Positions 27,552-36,417 of a stretch of DNA of 64,000 nucleotides are shown in pieces; the stretch's first letter is position 1; every line of letters begins with the position of its first letter. A program made the position numbers and the translations under genes. The DNA comes from Croceivirga sp. (GTDB lineage Bacteria > Bacteroidota > Bacteroidia > Flavobacteriales > Flavobacteriaceae): NCBI GenBank assembly GCA_028284285.1, contig JANQSA010000082.1, forward strand, positions 62,001 through 126,000. The letters are read 5' to 3'. The notes under the pieces are model-generated. The model was not told where the DNA came from. It was given only the letters and a program-made list of their open reading frames with translations, and searched no databases.

Positions 27552-28520
27552 ATGGCAGTACTAGTATATACCGAATCGGAAAACGGCAAATTAAAGAAAA
27601 GTGCTTCAGAGGTAGCCTCCTATGCTAAGCATGTAGCGGAACAATTGGGGGGCAGTGTTACCGCAGTAGCGATCAATGCAGAAGATACAATCGCTTTGGG
27701 CACTAATGGCGTTTCAAGAATACTAAATGTGTCCGATGAGGCCTTACGTAATTTCAATGCGAAAGCATATGCCAATGTTATCGCTCAGGCGGCAGAGACG
27801 GTAAGTGCCAAGGTGGTGATTTTGAGCTCCAGCGCCGATAGTAAGTATTTAAGTGGCCTCCTTGCGGCTAAACTCAATGCAGGATATGTTCCCAACGTAG
27901 TAGCTCCTCCGGAAAGCACTTCTCCTTTTGTAGTGAAGCGCACGGCATTCAGCAATAAGGGTTTTGCGTTAACAGAGATTAGCTCGGAAACAAAGATCAT
28001 TGGGGTCTCTAATAATTCCTATGGTATTGTAGAAAATGCTACCGACGCCACCATGGAAGATTTTTCCCCGGCAATCAATGATGGCGACTTCAGTACCAAG
28101 TCTGTTGAGGTAGACAAAGTAGTGGGCAAAGCCACTATTGCAGATGCCGATATTGTAGTATCCGGTGGCCGTGGGCTAAAAGGCCCTGAGAATTGGGGGA
28201 TGGTAGAAGAACTGGCCGATCTACTTGGAGCCGCTACTGCATGTTCCAAACCCGTTTCGGATTTAGGCTGGCGGCCCCATGGAGAACACGTAGGCCAAAC
28301 CGGAAAACCGGTAGCCAGCAACCTCTACATTGCTATTGGGATATCAGGCGCCATACAACACCTGGCGGGAGTAAGCGCATCCAAAACCAAAGTAGTCATC
28401 AATAGCGATCCCGAAGCCCCTTTCTTTAAAGCAGCAGATTACGGGATAGTGGGGGATGCCTTTGAGGTGGTTCCCGAACTCATCGAAAAATTAAAGGAAT
28501 TTAAAGCACAAAACGCCTAA
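27552..28520 (+). CDS. etfA: Electron transfer flavoprotein, alpha subunit
   Basis: A 322-residue EtfA. The C-terminal FAD-binding signature is clear: VSGGRGLKGPENW, DLGWRPHGEHVGQTGKPVASNLYIAIGISGAIQHLAG. It binds FAD and pairs with EtfB as electron carrier in fatty acid and amino acid oxidation. Regulation is probably through the palindrome before etfB. Confidence 0.96.
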   Translation: MAVLVYTESENGKLKKSASEVASYAKHVAEQLGGSVTAVAINAEDTIALGTNGVSRILNVSDEALRNFNAKAYANVIAQAAETVSAKVVILSSSADSKYLSGLLAAKLNAGYVPNVVAPPESTSPFVVKRTAFSNKGFALTEISSETKIIGVSNNSYGIVENATDATMEDFSPAINDGDFSTKSVEVDKVVGKATIADADIVVSGGRGLKGPENWGMVEELADLLGAATACSKPVSDLGWRPHGEHVGQTGKPVASNLYIAIGISGAIQHLAGVSASKTKVVINSDPEAPFFKAADYGIVGDAFEVVPELIEKLKEFKAQNA

Positions 28521-28613
28521 ATTTTGTTACTTTGGTTCTTTGAAGCGGCCGTTTAGATAGAGCGTAACGCCAAGTATTTGAACGGCTTTTCTGTTGATAG
28601 GAGAAATTGGTAA

Positions 28614-29243
28614 ATGAGTTTAGTTCGACTTAAAATAAAGGGTATTTCATATAGCCAAACCCAAAATGGTGCCTATGCACTTATTTTAAATGAGGTAGAG
28701 GGGGAGCGAAAACTACCTATTGTCATTGGGGCTTTTGAAGCACAGTCTATAGCTATAGCCCTTGAAAAAGAGATTAAACCTCCTCGCCCTTTGACCCATG
28801 ATCTTTTCAAGAATTTCTGTGACCGTTTTGGCATAGTGATCAAACAAGTGATTATTCACAAATTAGTGGACGGTGTTTTTTACTCCAGTATTATTAGTGA
28901 GCGGGACGGGGAAGAGGAAATAGTAGATGCCAGAACCAGCGATGCTATTGCTTTGGCACTGCGTTTTGGGGCACCTATTTTTACTTATAAGACCATATTG
29001 GATAAGGCCGGTATTTTTCTAAAGTTCTCTTCAAAAGAGAAGGATGAGGAAGAGGGTGATGACAGTATTGTAGTAGATGAAATACTTCAGGAAGGGGAAA
29101 CGGTAGAAATTGAATCCGGTAGCGGAGAGGCCTACCGGGAAATGACCCTGGAAGAACTCCACAAAGAATTGGAAAAAGCCGTTACTAACGAAGACTACGA
29201 AAAAGCGGCCAAGCTTCGGGACGAGATCTCCAAGCGCAAGTAA
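28614..29243 (+). CDS. Bifunctional-nuclease (DUF151) family protein with UVR motif
   Basis: A 209-residue protein. Residues 1-140 match the DUF151 fold (LPIVIGAFEAQSIAIALE, PRPLTHDLF, DARTSDAIALALRFGAPIF), a family with reported DNase/RNase activity. After an acidic linker the C-terminus carries a UvrB/UvrC-type motif (LEKAVTNEDYEKAAKLRDEI), a protein-contact hairpin. It follows etfA by 93 bp and precedes the nucleoside transporter by 17 bp, and may share transcription with both. Confidence 0.87.
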   Translation: MSLVRLKIKGISYSQTQNGAYALILNEVEGERKLPIVIGAFEAQSIAIALEKEIKPPRPLTHDLFKNFCDRFGIVIKQVIIHKLVDGVFYSSIISERDGEEEIVDARTSDAIALALRFGAPIFTYKTILDKAGIFLKFSSKEKDEEEGDDSIVVDEILQEGETVEIESGSGEAYREMTLEELHKELEKAVTNEDYEKAAKLRDEISKRK

Positions 29244-29260
29244 AACCAACCCTTCTTTCT

Positions 29261-30685
29261 ATGAAGAAAACCGGAGTTTTAGTGCTTGTACTGCTCTTTG
29301 CAGGTATTGGAGCACTCTTCGGTCAGGAAAAGGTTGTTGTGGATACGCTCGCTAATTCAAATGACACTTTGGTTCCCAATCAGGGATTTTCCATAAACAG
29401 CTTGTTTCGCGGGGCACTGGGCATGGCAGTGCTGGTTGGTATTTCCTATTTGTTTAGTGCCAACCGAAGGGCCATTAACTGGAAAACCGTTGGTATCGGG
29501 TTAGCCATCCAGTTGCTAATCGCCATAGGGGTGCTAAAAATTCCGCTGGTTAAAGTTATTTTTGAAAGTATTGGGAAAGTCTTCATCAGTGTATTGGACT
29601 TCACGCGATCGGGAAGTAAGTTTTTATTCGAGGGACTGGTTGTGGACACGGATACCTTTGGCTACATTTTTGCCTTTCAGGTTTTGCCCACTATTGTTTT
29701 CTTCTCGGCCTTAACTTCTGTGTTGTTTTACCTGGGCATCATCCAGAAAGTGGTAAAAGCACTCGCCTGGTTACTTACCAAATCCCTGGGCATTTCTGGG
29801 GCAGAAAGCCTTTCCATTGCCGGGAATATCTTTTTGGGGCAGACAGAAGCCCCGCTGTTGATCAAAGCCTATTTGGAAAAGATGAACCGGTCCGAGATCC
29901 TTTTGGTTATGATCGGTGGAATGGCAACAGTGGCCGGAGCGGTCCTGGCAGCCTATATTGGCTTCCTGGGTGGAGATGATCCGGAATTACAATTGGTTTT
30001 TGCCAAACACCTGTTGGCGGCTTCAGTTATGGCTGCACCCGGTGCCATTGTGGTTTCCAAAATATTATATCCCCAAACCGAGACCATAAATACCGATGTA
30101 AAAGTCTCTTCTGATAAAATTGGGGCGAATTTTTTGGATGCTATTGCCAACGGGACGACAGAAGGCTTAAAGCTCGCCTTAAATGTAGGTGCGATGTTGC
30201 TGGTCTTTGTAGCATTTATCGCTATGATCAACGGCATACTAGGCTGGATTGGGGATTGGAGTACACTAAATACCTGGATCAGTGCCAACTCCCCCTATAA
30301 TTCCTTTTCCCTGGAAGCCATATTGGGTACCGTTTTTGCCCCGTTGATGTGGCTGATTGGGGTAAATAATGCCGATGTCATGCTGATGGGGCAGTTGTTA
30401 GGTATCAAACTGGCTGCCAGCGAATTTGTGGGTTATATTCAGTTAGCAGAGCTAAAAGATATCACCAGTGTTACGCATTTTACCTATAACAAATCGGTGA
30501 TCATGGCCACCTATATGCTCTGTGGCTTTGCGAATTTTGCTTCTATCGGGATCCAAATTGGCGGGATAGGTTCCCTGGCCCCCGGACAACGTAAAACACT
30601 TTCCGAGTTTGGTATGCGTGCCGTCTTAGGGGGTTCTCTGGCTTCTTTACTTTCCGCTACTATTGCGGGGATGATCTTGGGTTGA
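29261..30685 (+). CDS. NupC-type concentrative nucleoside transporter
   Basis: A 474-residue polytopic membrane protein. It begins with a signal-peptide-like segment (about 1-21, ending LFGQ) and a 25-residue periplasmic stretch before the transporter domain, an arrangement common in Bacteroidota. NupC motifs include GNIFLGQTEAPLLIKAYL (nucleoside site) and the second repeat GVNNADVMLMGQLLGIKLAASEF. It imports nucleosides with Na+ or H+. Deoxynucleoside kinase and thyA in the same window give a salvage context. Confidence 0.92.
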   Translation: MKKTGVLVLVLLFAGIGALFGQEKVVVDTLANSNDTLVPNQGFSINSLFRGALGMAVLVGISYLFSANRRAINWKTVGIGLAIQLLIAIGVLKIPLVKVIFESIGKVFISVLDFTRSGSKFLFEGLVVDTDTFGYIFAFQVLPTIVFFSALTSVLFYLGIIQKVVKALAWLLTKSLGISGAESLSIAGNIFLGQTEAPLLIKAYLEKMNRSEILLVMIGGMATVAGAVLAAYIGFLGGDDPELQLVFAKHLLAASVMAAPGAIVVSKILYPQTETINTDVKVSSDKIGANFLDAIANGTTEGLKLALNVGAMLLVFVAFIAMINGILGWIGDWSTLNTWISANSPYNSFSLEAILGTVFAPLMWLIGVNNADVMLMGQLLGIKLAASEFVGYIQLAELKDITSVTHFTYNKSVIMATYMLCGFANFASIGIQIGGIGSLAPGQRKTLSEFGMRAVLGGSLASLLSATIAGMILG

Positions 30686-30687
30686 TT

Positions 30688-30746
30688 GGGTGAAGGGTTG
30701 AAAAGGGCTAAGGGTGTAGGGTTTAAAGGTGAAAAGGTGAAAGGTT
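30688..30746. repeat. Purine-rich tract, left inverted arm of the four-helix-bundle cassette
   Basis: Degenerate GGGTGAAGGGTTGAAAAGGG-type repeats. AAAAGGTGAAAGGTT (30732-30746) is the reverse complement, with one mismatch, of AACCCTTCACCTTTT at 31141-31155 beyond the gene. Confidence 0.55.
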
Positions 30747-30781
30747 AATGATCTTAGCCAACTATCGATAACATTGAAGAA

Positions 30782-31135
30782 ATGAGAAATTTCAGGGAGT
30801 TGGAAGTTTGGCAAGATGCAAGGAAACTTGTTAAAGATTCGTATCAACTTTCGAAGCAACTTCCTGATAGTGAAAAATATGGACTGGTATCCCAAATCAA
30901 TCGTTGTGCCGTTTCCATTCCCGCAAATATCGCCGAAGGCTGTGCAAAATATTCACAAAAGGACTTTGTACGATTTCTCCAGATCAGCCTAGGATCTACC
31001 TTCGAGCTAGAAACTCATGTCATCCTTTGTACTGATTTACAACTTGTTGGCCCTAAAGAATCTACTTTAATCATCGAAAAAATTCAACTACTTCAAAAGC
31101 GCATCAGCTCGTTAATAAAATACAACAACTCCTAA
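30782..31135 (+). CDS. Four-helix-bundle protein (S23 / 23S rRNA intervening-sequence family)
   Basis: A 117-residue all-helical protein with the family hallmarks FRELEVWQDARKLVKDSYQL, LVSQINRCAVSIPANIAEG and FLQISLGSTFELETHVIL. The family was first seen inside 23S rRNA intervening sequences and is related to the Avd accessory protein of diversity-generating retroelements; here it stands alone. Its biochemical role is unknown. The gene is bracketed by inverted purine/pyrimidine tracts and inserted just before thyA, which suggests a small mobile cassette. Confidence 0.88.
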   Translation: MRNFRELEVWQDARKLVKDSYQLSKQLPDSEKYGLVSQINRCAVSIPANIAEGCAKYSQKDFVRFLQISLGSTFELETHVILCTDLQLVGPKESTLIIEKIQLLQKRISSLIKYNNS

Positions 31136-31140
31136 CCTAA

Positions 31141-31175
31141 AACCCTTCACCTTTTACCTTTTACCTTTTACCTTT
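31141..31175. repeat. Heptamer tandem repeat, right arm of the cassette
   Basis: ACCTTTT repeated at 31149, 31156, 31163 and (partly) 31170, preceded by AACCCTTC. Reverse complement of the purine tract at 30732-30746. It ends 8 bp before the thyA start codon, so it forms the thyA leader. Confidence 0.8.
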
Positions 31176-31182
31176 ATACTCT

Positions 31183-32007
31183 ATGAAACAATACCACGAT
31201 TTACTACAACATATTTTAGACAAAGGCGCAAAAAAAGAAGATCGGACCGGAACAGGTACCTTAAGTATTTTTGGCTATCAAATGCGGTTTGACTTACAGG
31301 AAGGTTTTCCTATGGTCACCACCAAAAAACTCCACTTAAAATCTATTATCCATGAGTTGCTCTGGTTTTTAAAGGGCGATACCAATGTGGGCTATTTGCA
31401 GGCAAACGGGGTGCGGATCTGGAACGAATGGGCGGATGAAAACGGGGATTTAGGGCCTGTCTACGGTCACCAATGGCGCAATTGGAACAATGAGGAGATT
31501 GACCAGATCAGGGAAGTGATCCGGATGTTAAAGAGTAATCCGAACAGTCGTCGTATGTTGGTCTCTGCCTGGAACCCCAGCGTATTGCCGGACACTTCGG
31601 TTTCCTTTGGTGAAAATGTAGCCAATGGCAAAGCTGCCCTTCCCCCCTGCCATGCCTTTTTCCAGTTCTATGTAGCGGAGGGCAGATTAAGTTGCCAACT
31701 CTACCAACGCAGTGCGGACGTATTTTTAGGCGTTCCCTTTAACATTGCCAGCTATGCGCTCTTAACCCTAATGATGGCGCAGGTGGCCGGGTACCAGCCC
31801 GGGGAGTTTATCCACACTTTTGGCGATGTGCATATCTACAACAATCACCTGGAACAGGTACAACTACAATTGTCCCGCGAACCCCGGCCGTTACCTACCA
31901 TGCAGCTTAATCCAGAGGTGAAAGACATTTTTGACTTTACATTTGAAGACTTCACCTTGTCAAATTACGATCCCCATCCGGCAATTAAGGCTATGGTGGC
32001 GGTGTAG
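31183..32007 (+). CDS. thyA: Thymidylate synthase
   Basis: A 274-residue ThyA. The active-site Cys is in [13 protein letters not shown], the phosphate-binding arginines in [12 protein letters not shown], and the folate/dUMP region GDVHIYNNH is present. It methylates dUMP to dTMP using methylene-tetrahydrofolate, leaving dihydrofolate for the DHFR encoded 13 kb away. Directly preceded by the heptamer repeat. Confidence 0.97.
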   Translation: MKQYHDLLQHILDKGAKKEDRTGTGTLSIFGYQMRFDLQEGFPMVTTKKLHLKSIIHELLWFLKGDTNVGYLQANGVRIWNEWADENGDLGPVYGHQWRNWNNEEIDQIREVIRMLKSNPNSRRMLVSAWNPSVLPDTSVSFGENVANGKAALPPCHAFFQFYVAEGRLSCQLYQRSADVFLGVPFNIASYALLTLMMAQVAGYQPGEFIHTFGDVHIYNNHLEQVQLQLSREPRPLPTMQLNPEVKDIFDFTFEDFTLSNYDPHPAIKAMVAV

Positions 32008-32086
32008 GGAAAAGGTAACGGTATAAAGGGAATAGGATCAATGATCATATTTGGTTGTTATTGGCAATTAGTACAAATAGAAAGTT

Positions 32087-33112
32087 ATGAGCGAACAATC
32101 GGAAGGAAAAGAAGAACAATCAAAACCAAAAACAGCAAGTTCGTTGGTTTTTATAAGTCATGATACCAGAGATGCTGAAATTGCTGAAGCTTTTAGTATA
32201 TTATTAAAAAGAGTAAGTGCCGGTGTTCTCAAGTCTTTTCGTTCTTCTGACAAAAAAGGTAATCAAGGAATTGAATATGGTGTTGAATGGTATCCAGAAA
32301 TAATTAAAAACATTCAGAACGCAACCGATGTGGTTTGCTTACTAACTCCGAATAGTGTTGATAGACCTTGGATTCTATTTGAGGCGGGAATGGCCAAAGG
32401 AAAGCTGAATACACCTATTTTAGGAGTTGCACTTGGGCTAACTCTGAAAAAAGCTTCAAACGGCCCATTTGCACAGTTTCAAAATTGCAGTGGAGATGAA
32501 GATGCATTATGCAAACTTGTTTTTCAATTGGTTGACAGAATACCCAACTCTGAACCAGATGAGGAAACAATAAAATTTCATGTTCAAAAATTCATCACAT
32601 CAATTGACGAGATCTTCTCAAAAAGAAAGACCGATACGGAGGATAACCATGTTGTAGAATACAATGAAAACGATACTCCTAAACTATTTGAGGAGATTAA
32701 AGTCATGTTCCAAGATTTACCTTCAAGAATCGAAAGTAGAATTGATCCCGAGTACAGAGATAGAAAGAGAAGAAGGAGGATTCATCCAAAGATGATTGAA
32801 GAATTATTTTACATGACTCCTGACCACCCTACAATTGGAATTTTAATGGCTTTAGGGCTTGTTAAAGATAAAATGCCTTGGTTATATGAACTTGGAACCG
32901 AAACATTAAGTGTGATAAAGTCAGATGTTTCATCAAAAGAGAAAGAAAAAGCTATAATGCAATTTGAGGAAATGGTCGAAATTACAAACCATCATCCTTG
33001 GATGGAAGAATTTTTTATGTCGAACTCCAAAGAGGATTATATAATATTTCGGGAGTTACCAAGAATGCTAAGAAAGAGTATGCACAGATTAATGGATGAA
33101 AAACTTGATTAA
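32087..33112 (+). CDS. TIR-domain protein, possibly defence-related
   Basis: A 341-residue soluble protein. Residues about 18-160 form a TIR domain: first strand SLVFISHDTRDAEIAEAF, then DVVCLLTPNSVDRPWILFEAG with Glu99 in the position of the catalytic Glu of NAD-cleaving TIRs. Residues 200-341 are helical, charged and not recognised (RKRRRRIHPKMIEELFYM, HHPWMEEFFMSNSKED). Bacterial TIR proteins often act as NADase effectors or nucleotide-signal makers in phage defence, but no sensor partner is adjacent, so the role is open. The gene is more AT-rich than the neighbours and lies in a patch with an HTH/SymE pair. Confidence 0.8.
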   Translation: MSEQSEGKEEQSKPKTASSLVFISHDTRDAEIAEAFSILLKRVSAGVLKSFRSSDKKGNQGIEYGVEWYPEIIKNIQNATDVVCLLTPNSVDRPWILFEAGMAKGKLNTPILGVALGLTLKKASNGPFAQFQNCSGDEDALCKLVFQLVDRIPNSEPDEETIKFHVQKFITSIDEIFSKRKTDTEDNHVVEYNENDTPKLFEEIKVMFQDLPSRIESRIDPEYRDRKRRRRIHPKMIEELFYMTPDHPTIGILMALGLVKDKMPWLYELGTETLSVIKSDVSSKEKEKAIMQFEEMVEITNHHPWMEEFFMSNSKEDYIIFRELPRMLRKSMHRLMDEKLD

Positions 33113-33118
33113 AAGAAG

Positions 33119-33129
33119 TACTGCCAACA
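33119..33129 (+). repeat. Unit-boundary motif TACTGCCAACA after the TIR gene
   Basis: Identical 11-mer recurs at 34304-34314 after the VOC gene, and the inverted form TGTTGACAGTA (one mismatch) stands at 33813-33823 before the VOC gene. May mark cassette ends. Confidence 0.4.
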
Positions 33130-33153
33130 CACAGTCCCTGCTGAATTTTAAGA

Positions 33154-33363
33154 TTACCCTTTAGAAGCAACGAATAACTCCCTTACTTCGACATCCAAGA
33201 CTTTAGCGATTTCATAAAACGTCTCAATTGACGGTTGCATATCATTAGTACACCAACGAGAAACTGTAGATTTGTCTTTCCCCAATTGATCTGCTAGCCA
33301 CTTTGCAGACTGCTCTTGTTCCGCAAGAACTATTTTGATTCGATTGTACCGTTGTTTTGACAT
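33154..33363 (-). CDS. XRE-type helix-turn-helix regulator
   Basis: A 69-residue protein consisting of one HTH domain: AKWLADQLGKDKSTVSRWCTNDMQPSIETFYEIAKVLDV shows the typical Cro/C1 pattern. It is transcribed divergently from the SymE-like gene, and the 145 bp between them hold two TTTCG-N5-CGAAA dyads, the first only 13 bp from its own start codon, which suggests autorepression and control of the partner. It may be the regulator or antitoxin of the pair. Confidence 0.83.
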   Translation of the reverse strand: MSKQRYNRIKIVLAEQEQSAKWLADQLGKDKSTVSRWCTNDMQPSIETFYEIAKVLDVEVRELFVASKG

Positions 33364-33376
33364 TCAGTCAACTAAA

Positions 33377-33391
33377 TTTCGTATAACGCAA
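33377..33391. promoter_or_regulatory. Dyad operator copy 1 between the HTH and SymE-like genes
   Basis: TTTCG TATAA CGCAA, the same TTTCG-N5-CGAAA plan as copy 2 with one mismatch. Likely binding site of the HTH protein. Confidence 0.5.
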
Positions 33392-33450
33392 ATATAATTG
33401 AACGAAAATCAACCAAATTTTCAAAAGTTTTTCTATATTCGCTTATAAGT

Positions 33451-33465
33451 TTTCGCTAAACGAAA
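33451..33465. promoter_or_regulatory. Dyad operator copy 2 between the HTH and SymE-like genes
   Basis: TTTCG CTAAA CGAAA, perfect arms. Half sites (ACGAAAAT at 33402, TCGAAAAT at 33481) lie around it. Confidence 0.55.
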
Positions 33466-33508
33466 TCTAATTTTCCTAAATCGAAAATAATTGAGCAAGA
33501 AGTAAAAA

Positions 33509-33712
33509 ATGAAAAAAATTAAAATCCAGCCCAAATATCGCAGGAGAACCTATGATGAAATATGGATTCCTGAAATCAAAATGGAGGGGAAATGGTTGGA
33601 AAAGTTGGGTTTTAAACAAGGAGAACATGTGAAAGTGGAATGGAAACGAAAAAAGTTGATAATTACTCTGATTGAAAATGAAGAAAACGCCGATAACAAA
33701 AGCTATACTTGA
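33509..33712 (+). CDS. SymE-like toxin family protein
   Basis: A 67-residue basic protein starting MKKIKIQPKYRRRTYDEIWI; the segment GKWLEKLGFKQGEHVKVEWK followed by KKLIITLIE has the swapped-hairpin AbrB-like pattern of SymE. In E. coli SymE is an SOS-induced toxin tied to an antisense RNA; no such RNA can be seen here. The divergent HTH gene with shared operators suggests a different, protein-controlled arrangement (inference). Low GC like the TIR gene. Confidence 0.75.
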   Translation: MKKIKIQPKYRRRTYDEIWIPEIKMEGKWLEKLGFKQGEHVKVEWKRKKLIITLIENEENADNKSYT

Positions 33713-33812
33713 CGCGGGTTTTGAGGCTAAATCTATACGTCATAACTTTAACAAACTTATTTAAAGGCAAAAAGGGGTATTGGATTTGATCCCGCACTCC
33801 GCTTAGCCGGAA

Positions 33813-33823
33813 TGTTGACAGTA
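33813..33823 (+). repeat. Inverted unit-boundary motif TGTTGACAGTA before the VOC gene
   Basis: Reverse complement of TACTGCCAACA with one mismatch; lies 11 bp before the VOC start, preceded by GCACTCCGCTTAGCCGGAA. The 100 bp between the SymE-like gene and this site contain no gene. Confidence 0.4.
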
Positions 33824-33834
33824 ATTAGCAAAAC

Positions 33835-34263
33835 ATGAAAACAACGACATTTTTGACTTTTGTAGGCAACCAATGCGGAAAGGCAGCGGAAGCCATAAAC
33901 TTTTACACTTCAATTTTTCCTAATTCTGAAATTAAAACAATAAAAAACTACTCAGAAGGAGAATCAGGAGGTACCCCTGAACTAATTAAGTACGGAGTTT
34001 TTATGCTGAATGGAACAGACTACATGATTTCAGAAAGTAATTACAATCATGCTTGGTCATTTACACCCGCTGTTTCAATTTTTATAGGCGATAATTCAGA
34101 TAACCTGATTAAAGAACTTTTTGAAAAACTTTCTTCAAATGGTGGCCAGATTATGGTTCCACTGGACAGCTACCATGGTGAAGGTGATTATGGATTCGGT
34201 GAAAAATTTGGATGGTGCGAAGATAAATATGGCATATCATGGCAATTTGTCGTTACAGCATAG
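33835..34263 (+). CDS. VOC family protein (PhnB-like)
   Basis: A 142-residue glyoxalase/bleomycin-resistance fold protein of the PhnB/3-demethylubiquinone methyltransferase-like group: FLTFVGNQCGKAAEAINFYTSIFPNSEI at the start and GEKFGWCEDKYGISWQFV at the end. Metal-dependent small-molecule chemistry is usual for the fold, but the substrate is unknown. It stands alone between two boundary motifs and may be a mobile single-gene unit. Confidence 0.88.
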   Translation: MKTTTFLTFVGNQCGKAAEAINFYTSIFPNSEIKTIKNYSEGESGGTPELIKYGVFMLNGTDYMISESNYNHAWSFTPAVSIFIGDNSDNLIKELFEKLSSNGGQIMVPLDSYHGEGDYGFGEKFGWCEDKYGISWQFVVTA

Positions 34264-34303
34264 AAATTAAAGCTCTATTTGAGTTTATTAAAATAAAAAT
34301 AAC

Positions 34304-34314
34304 TACTGCCAACA
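34304..34314 (+). repeat. Unit-boundary motif TACTGCCAACA after the VOC gene
   Basis: Same 11-mer as at 33119-33129. The following 103 bp up to the AraC start contain no gene; near its end GTTGTTGTGCATCATAC (34424-34440) loosely resembles the inverted motif and overlaps the first AraC codons. Confidence 0.4.
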
Positions 34315-34417
34315 ACACCTGTAATTCTGCTTTCCTGCTATCCCCAACTCTAAATTCCCTAATTTTAAGTCGCCCCGATTTTACGGTGTAGGCAAGGGCA
34401 ATTCCTAATTTCATCCC

Positions 34418-35335
34418 ATGGCAGTTGTTGTGCATCATACTATTTGCGATCTGTATCACACCTTGCAACTTCCCGTTGAGGGGGAACCGGACTTTACCAT
34501 CCTGAGTATTCCGGACATTCATCATGAAATTCCGTATTCGTCCCCCGCATTACGGGCTGACTATTTTTCATTTATTCTAACCAAAGACGGCTCAGGCGTT
34601 TATTATTTGGATGATCACCGCTTTCCCTTTCATTCCAGAATGCTCTACTTTACCAATCCGGGGCATATCAAATCCTATGAGTTACAGGAAGCCAACGAGG
34701 GGTATATCATCATACTTACGGAAAACTTTTTACGGGAACATGTGCATTCCGATGTCTTTGACGAATTCCCTTTTCTATTGGCAGAGATCGTTCCACCTAA
34801 AACGCTTTCCGAAAAGAAGTTCGAGGAATATGAGACCTTGTACAAACAGATCTCTGATGAATTTGAAAGGTCTTCGATCTATAAGGATACCATATTAGCC
34901 AACCTCTTTGTGATACTCCTACTGAAAATAAAAGAAGATTTTTGGCTGGCGTACAATCCCAAAATAGAAGGAAGCCAAAACTCCCGAATTGTACAGTCCT
35001 TTAAACAACTGCTGGAGAAGGAGTTCAGAACCATGGTTTCCGATACCGGTACGAGCAGAAGGCCTCAGGTAAAAGATTTTGCTAACCAACTCCATTTGCA
35101 TCCCAACTACTTGAATGCTGTGATCCGATCCAAGACAGGAAAAACGATCAACGACTGGCTCACCGGTAGAACCCTCACCACTGCCAAATCATTACTTCGA
35201 AATACCCGGCTGAGCGCCAAGGAAATTGCTTTCAAACTGGGGTTTCGTGAGCCTACCCACTTTAATCGATTTTTCAAGAAACATACCGGTACTACGCCAA
35301 CGGCCTATAGAAAACATCGGGAAGCTTTGAGATAG
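34418..35335 (+). CDS. AraC family transcriptional regulator
   Basis: A 305-residue protein with an N-terminal cupin-like sensing part (about 20-160; [29 protein letters not shown]) and a C-terminal AraC double helix-turn-helix (about 200-305: [26 protein letters not shown] ... [28 protein letters not shown], split here only for mention). It is followed after 79 bp by an aldo/keto reductase in the same direction, its likely target or partner. The first codons (MAVVV) may have been altered by the unit boundary just upstream. Confidence 0.9.
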   Translation: MAVVVHHTICDLYHTLQLPVEGEPDFTILSIPDIHHEIPYSSPALRADYFSFILTKDGSGVYYLDDHRFPFHSRMLYFTNPGHIKSYELQEANEGYIIILTENFLREHVHSDVFDEFPFLLAEIVPPKTLSEKKFEEYETLYKQISDEFERSSIYKDTILANLFVILLLKIKEDFWLAYNPKIEGSQNSRIVQSFKQLLEKEFRTMVSDTGTSRRPQVKDFANQLHLHPNYLNAVIRSKTGKTINDWLTGRTLTTAKSLLRNTRLSAKEIAFKLGFREPTHFNRFFKKHTGTTPTAYRKHREALR

Positions 35336-35414
35336 ATCATGGATTCTTTCAAATCGGTCATGGAATTCCAAAGCATACCACCGAATTTTGTGTCAACCCT
35401 TTAATAGAACAACA

Positions 35415-36371
35415 ATGAATACAACCACAACTCTCGGACACAGTACGCTTAGCGTTAACCGGATTGGCCTGGGCTGTATGGGCATGTCCGAATTCTATGG
35501 CTCTTTTAACGAGGAAGAGTCGATCAACACCTTACACAAGGCCTTAGACCTTGGGGTCAATTTTTTTGATACCGCTGACATGTATGGCAGTGGCGCCAAT
35601 GAACAACTTTTAGGTAAGGCTTTTAAAAATCGTTGGGATGAGCTTGCTTTAGCCACCAAATTTGCCATAATGCGCGGACCCAACGGAGAATTTATCGGAA
35701 TTAACGGAAAACCGGAATACATTCGAAAAGCATGCGACCAAAGTCTACAAAATTTAGGTGTAGACGCCATTGATCTCTACTATATGCACCGAAAAGATCC
35801 TGAAGTGGAGATCGAAGAAATTGTAGGCACCATGGCAGAACTGGTACAGCAAGGCAAGGTAAAACACCTGGGGCTTTCCGAAGTAGATCCCGAAACCCTT
35901 CGTCGTGCACATGCCGTGCATCCCATTACTGCGCTGCAAACCGAGTATTCTCTATGGAGTCGGGAACCCGAACAGGAGCTTTTTGGAGTTTGCAAAGAAC
36001 TCGGAATTACTTTTGTAGCCTACAGTCCCCTGGGAAGAGGCTTTCTGACAGGGGCGATAAAAAGTCGTGCAGATCTGGAGGAAGGGGATTTTCGGTTAGG
36101 GAATCCCAGGTTTACCGATGAAGCCATACAGGAAAACCTGAAGTTTGTGGACGTCATTGAAGGTATTGCAAAAAACAAAGGGGTATCCAAAGCACAGGTA
36201 GCCCTTGCGTGGCTGTTAGGCCAAAACGATGAGATTACCGCGATTCCCGGCACACGAAAAGTGCATCGCCTTGAAGAGAATTTAGGAGCACTTCAGGTAA
36301 AGTTAACTGCAGAAGACCTTGCCATAATAGAGGAAAATACGCCTTCAGCTACCTTCGGAGAGCGGTATTGA
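35415..36371 (+). CDS. Aldo/keto reductase
   Basis: A 318-residue TIM-barrel oxidoreductase of the YhdN/AKR13 type. The catalytic tetrad is visible: Asp and Tyr in [11 protein letters not shown], Lys in LATKFAIM and His in [15 protein letters not shown]-binding residues lie in [13 protein letters not shown]. The ATG at 35415 is preferred over a TTG at 35388. It reduces aldehydes or ketones; substrate unknown. It probably belongs with the AraC gene upstream, a common pairing for detoxification. Confidence 0.93.
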   Translation: MNTTTTLGHSTLSVNRIGLGCMGMSEFYGSFNEEESINTLHKALDLGVNFFDTADMYGSGANEQLLGKAFKNRWDELALATKFAIMRGPNGEFIGINGKPEYIRKACDQSLQNLGVDAIDLYYMHRKDPEVEIEEIVGTMAELVQQGKVKHLGLSEVDPETLRRAHAVHPITALQTEYSLWSREPEQELFGVCKELGITFVAYSPLGRGFLTGAIKSRADLEEGDFRLGNPRFTDEAIQENLKFVDVIEGIAKNKGVSKAQVALAWLLGQNDEITAIPGTRKVHRLEENLGALQVKLTAEDLAIIEENTPSATFGERY

Positions 36372-36417
36372 TAAGAGGATAAGGCAGAAACAGTGCTATT
36401 GTAAGCTTCAACATAAA

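Noticed and set aside
30782-31135. Diversity-generating retroelement suggested by the Avd-like four-helix-bundle protein
   Set aside because: No reverse transcriptase, template repeat or variable repeat is visible in the surroundings.
31183-32007. Loss of thyA promoter by the upstream cassette
   Set aside because: Transcription could enter from the cassette or nupC; the sequence alone cannot show that expression is impaired.
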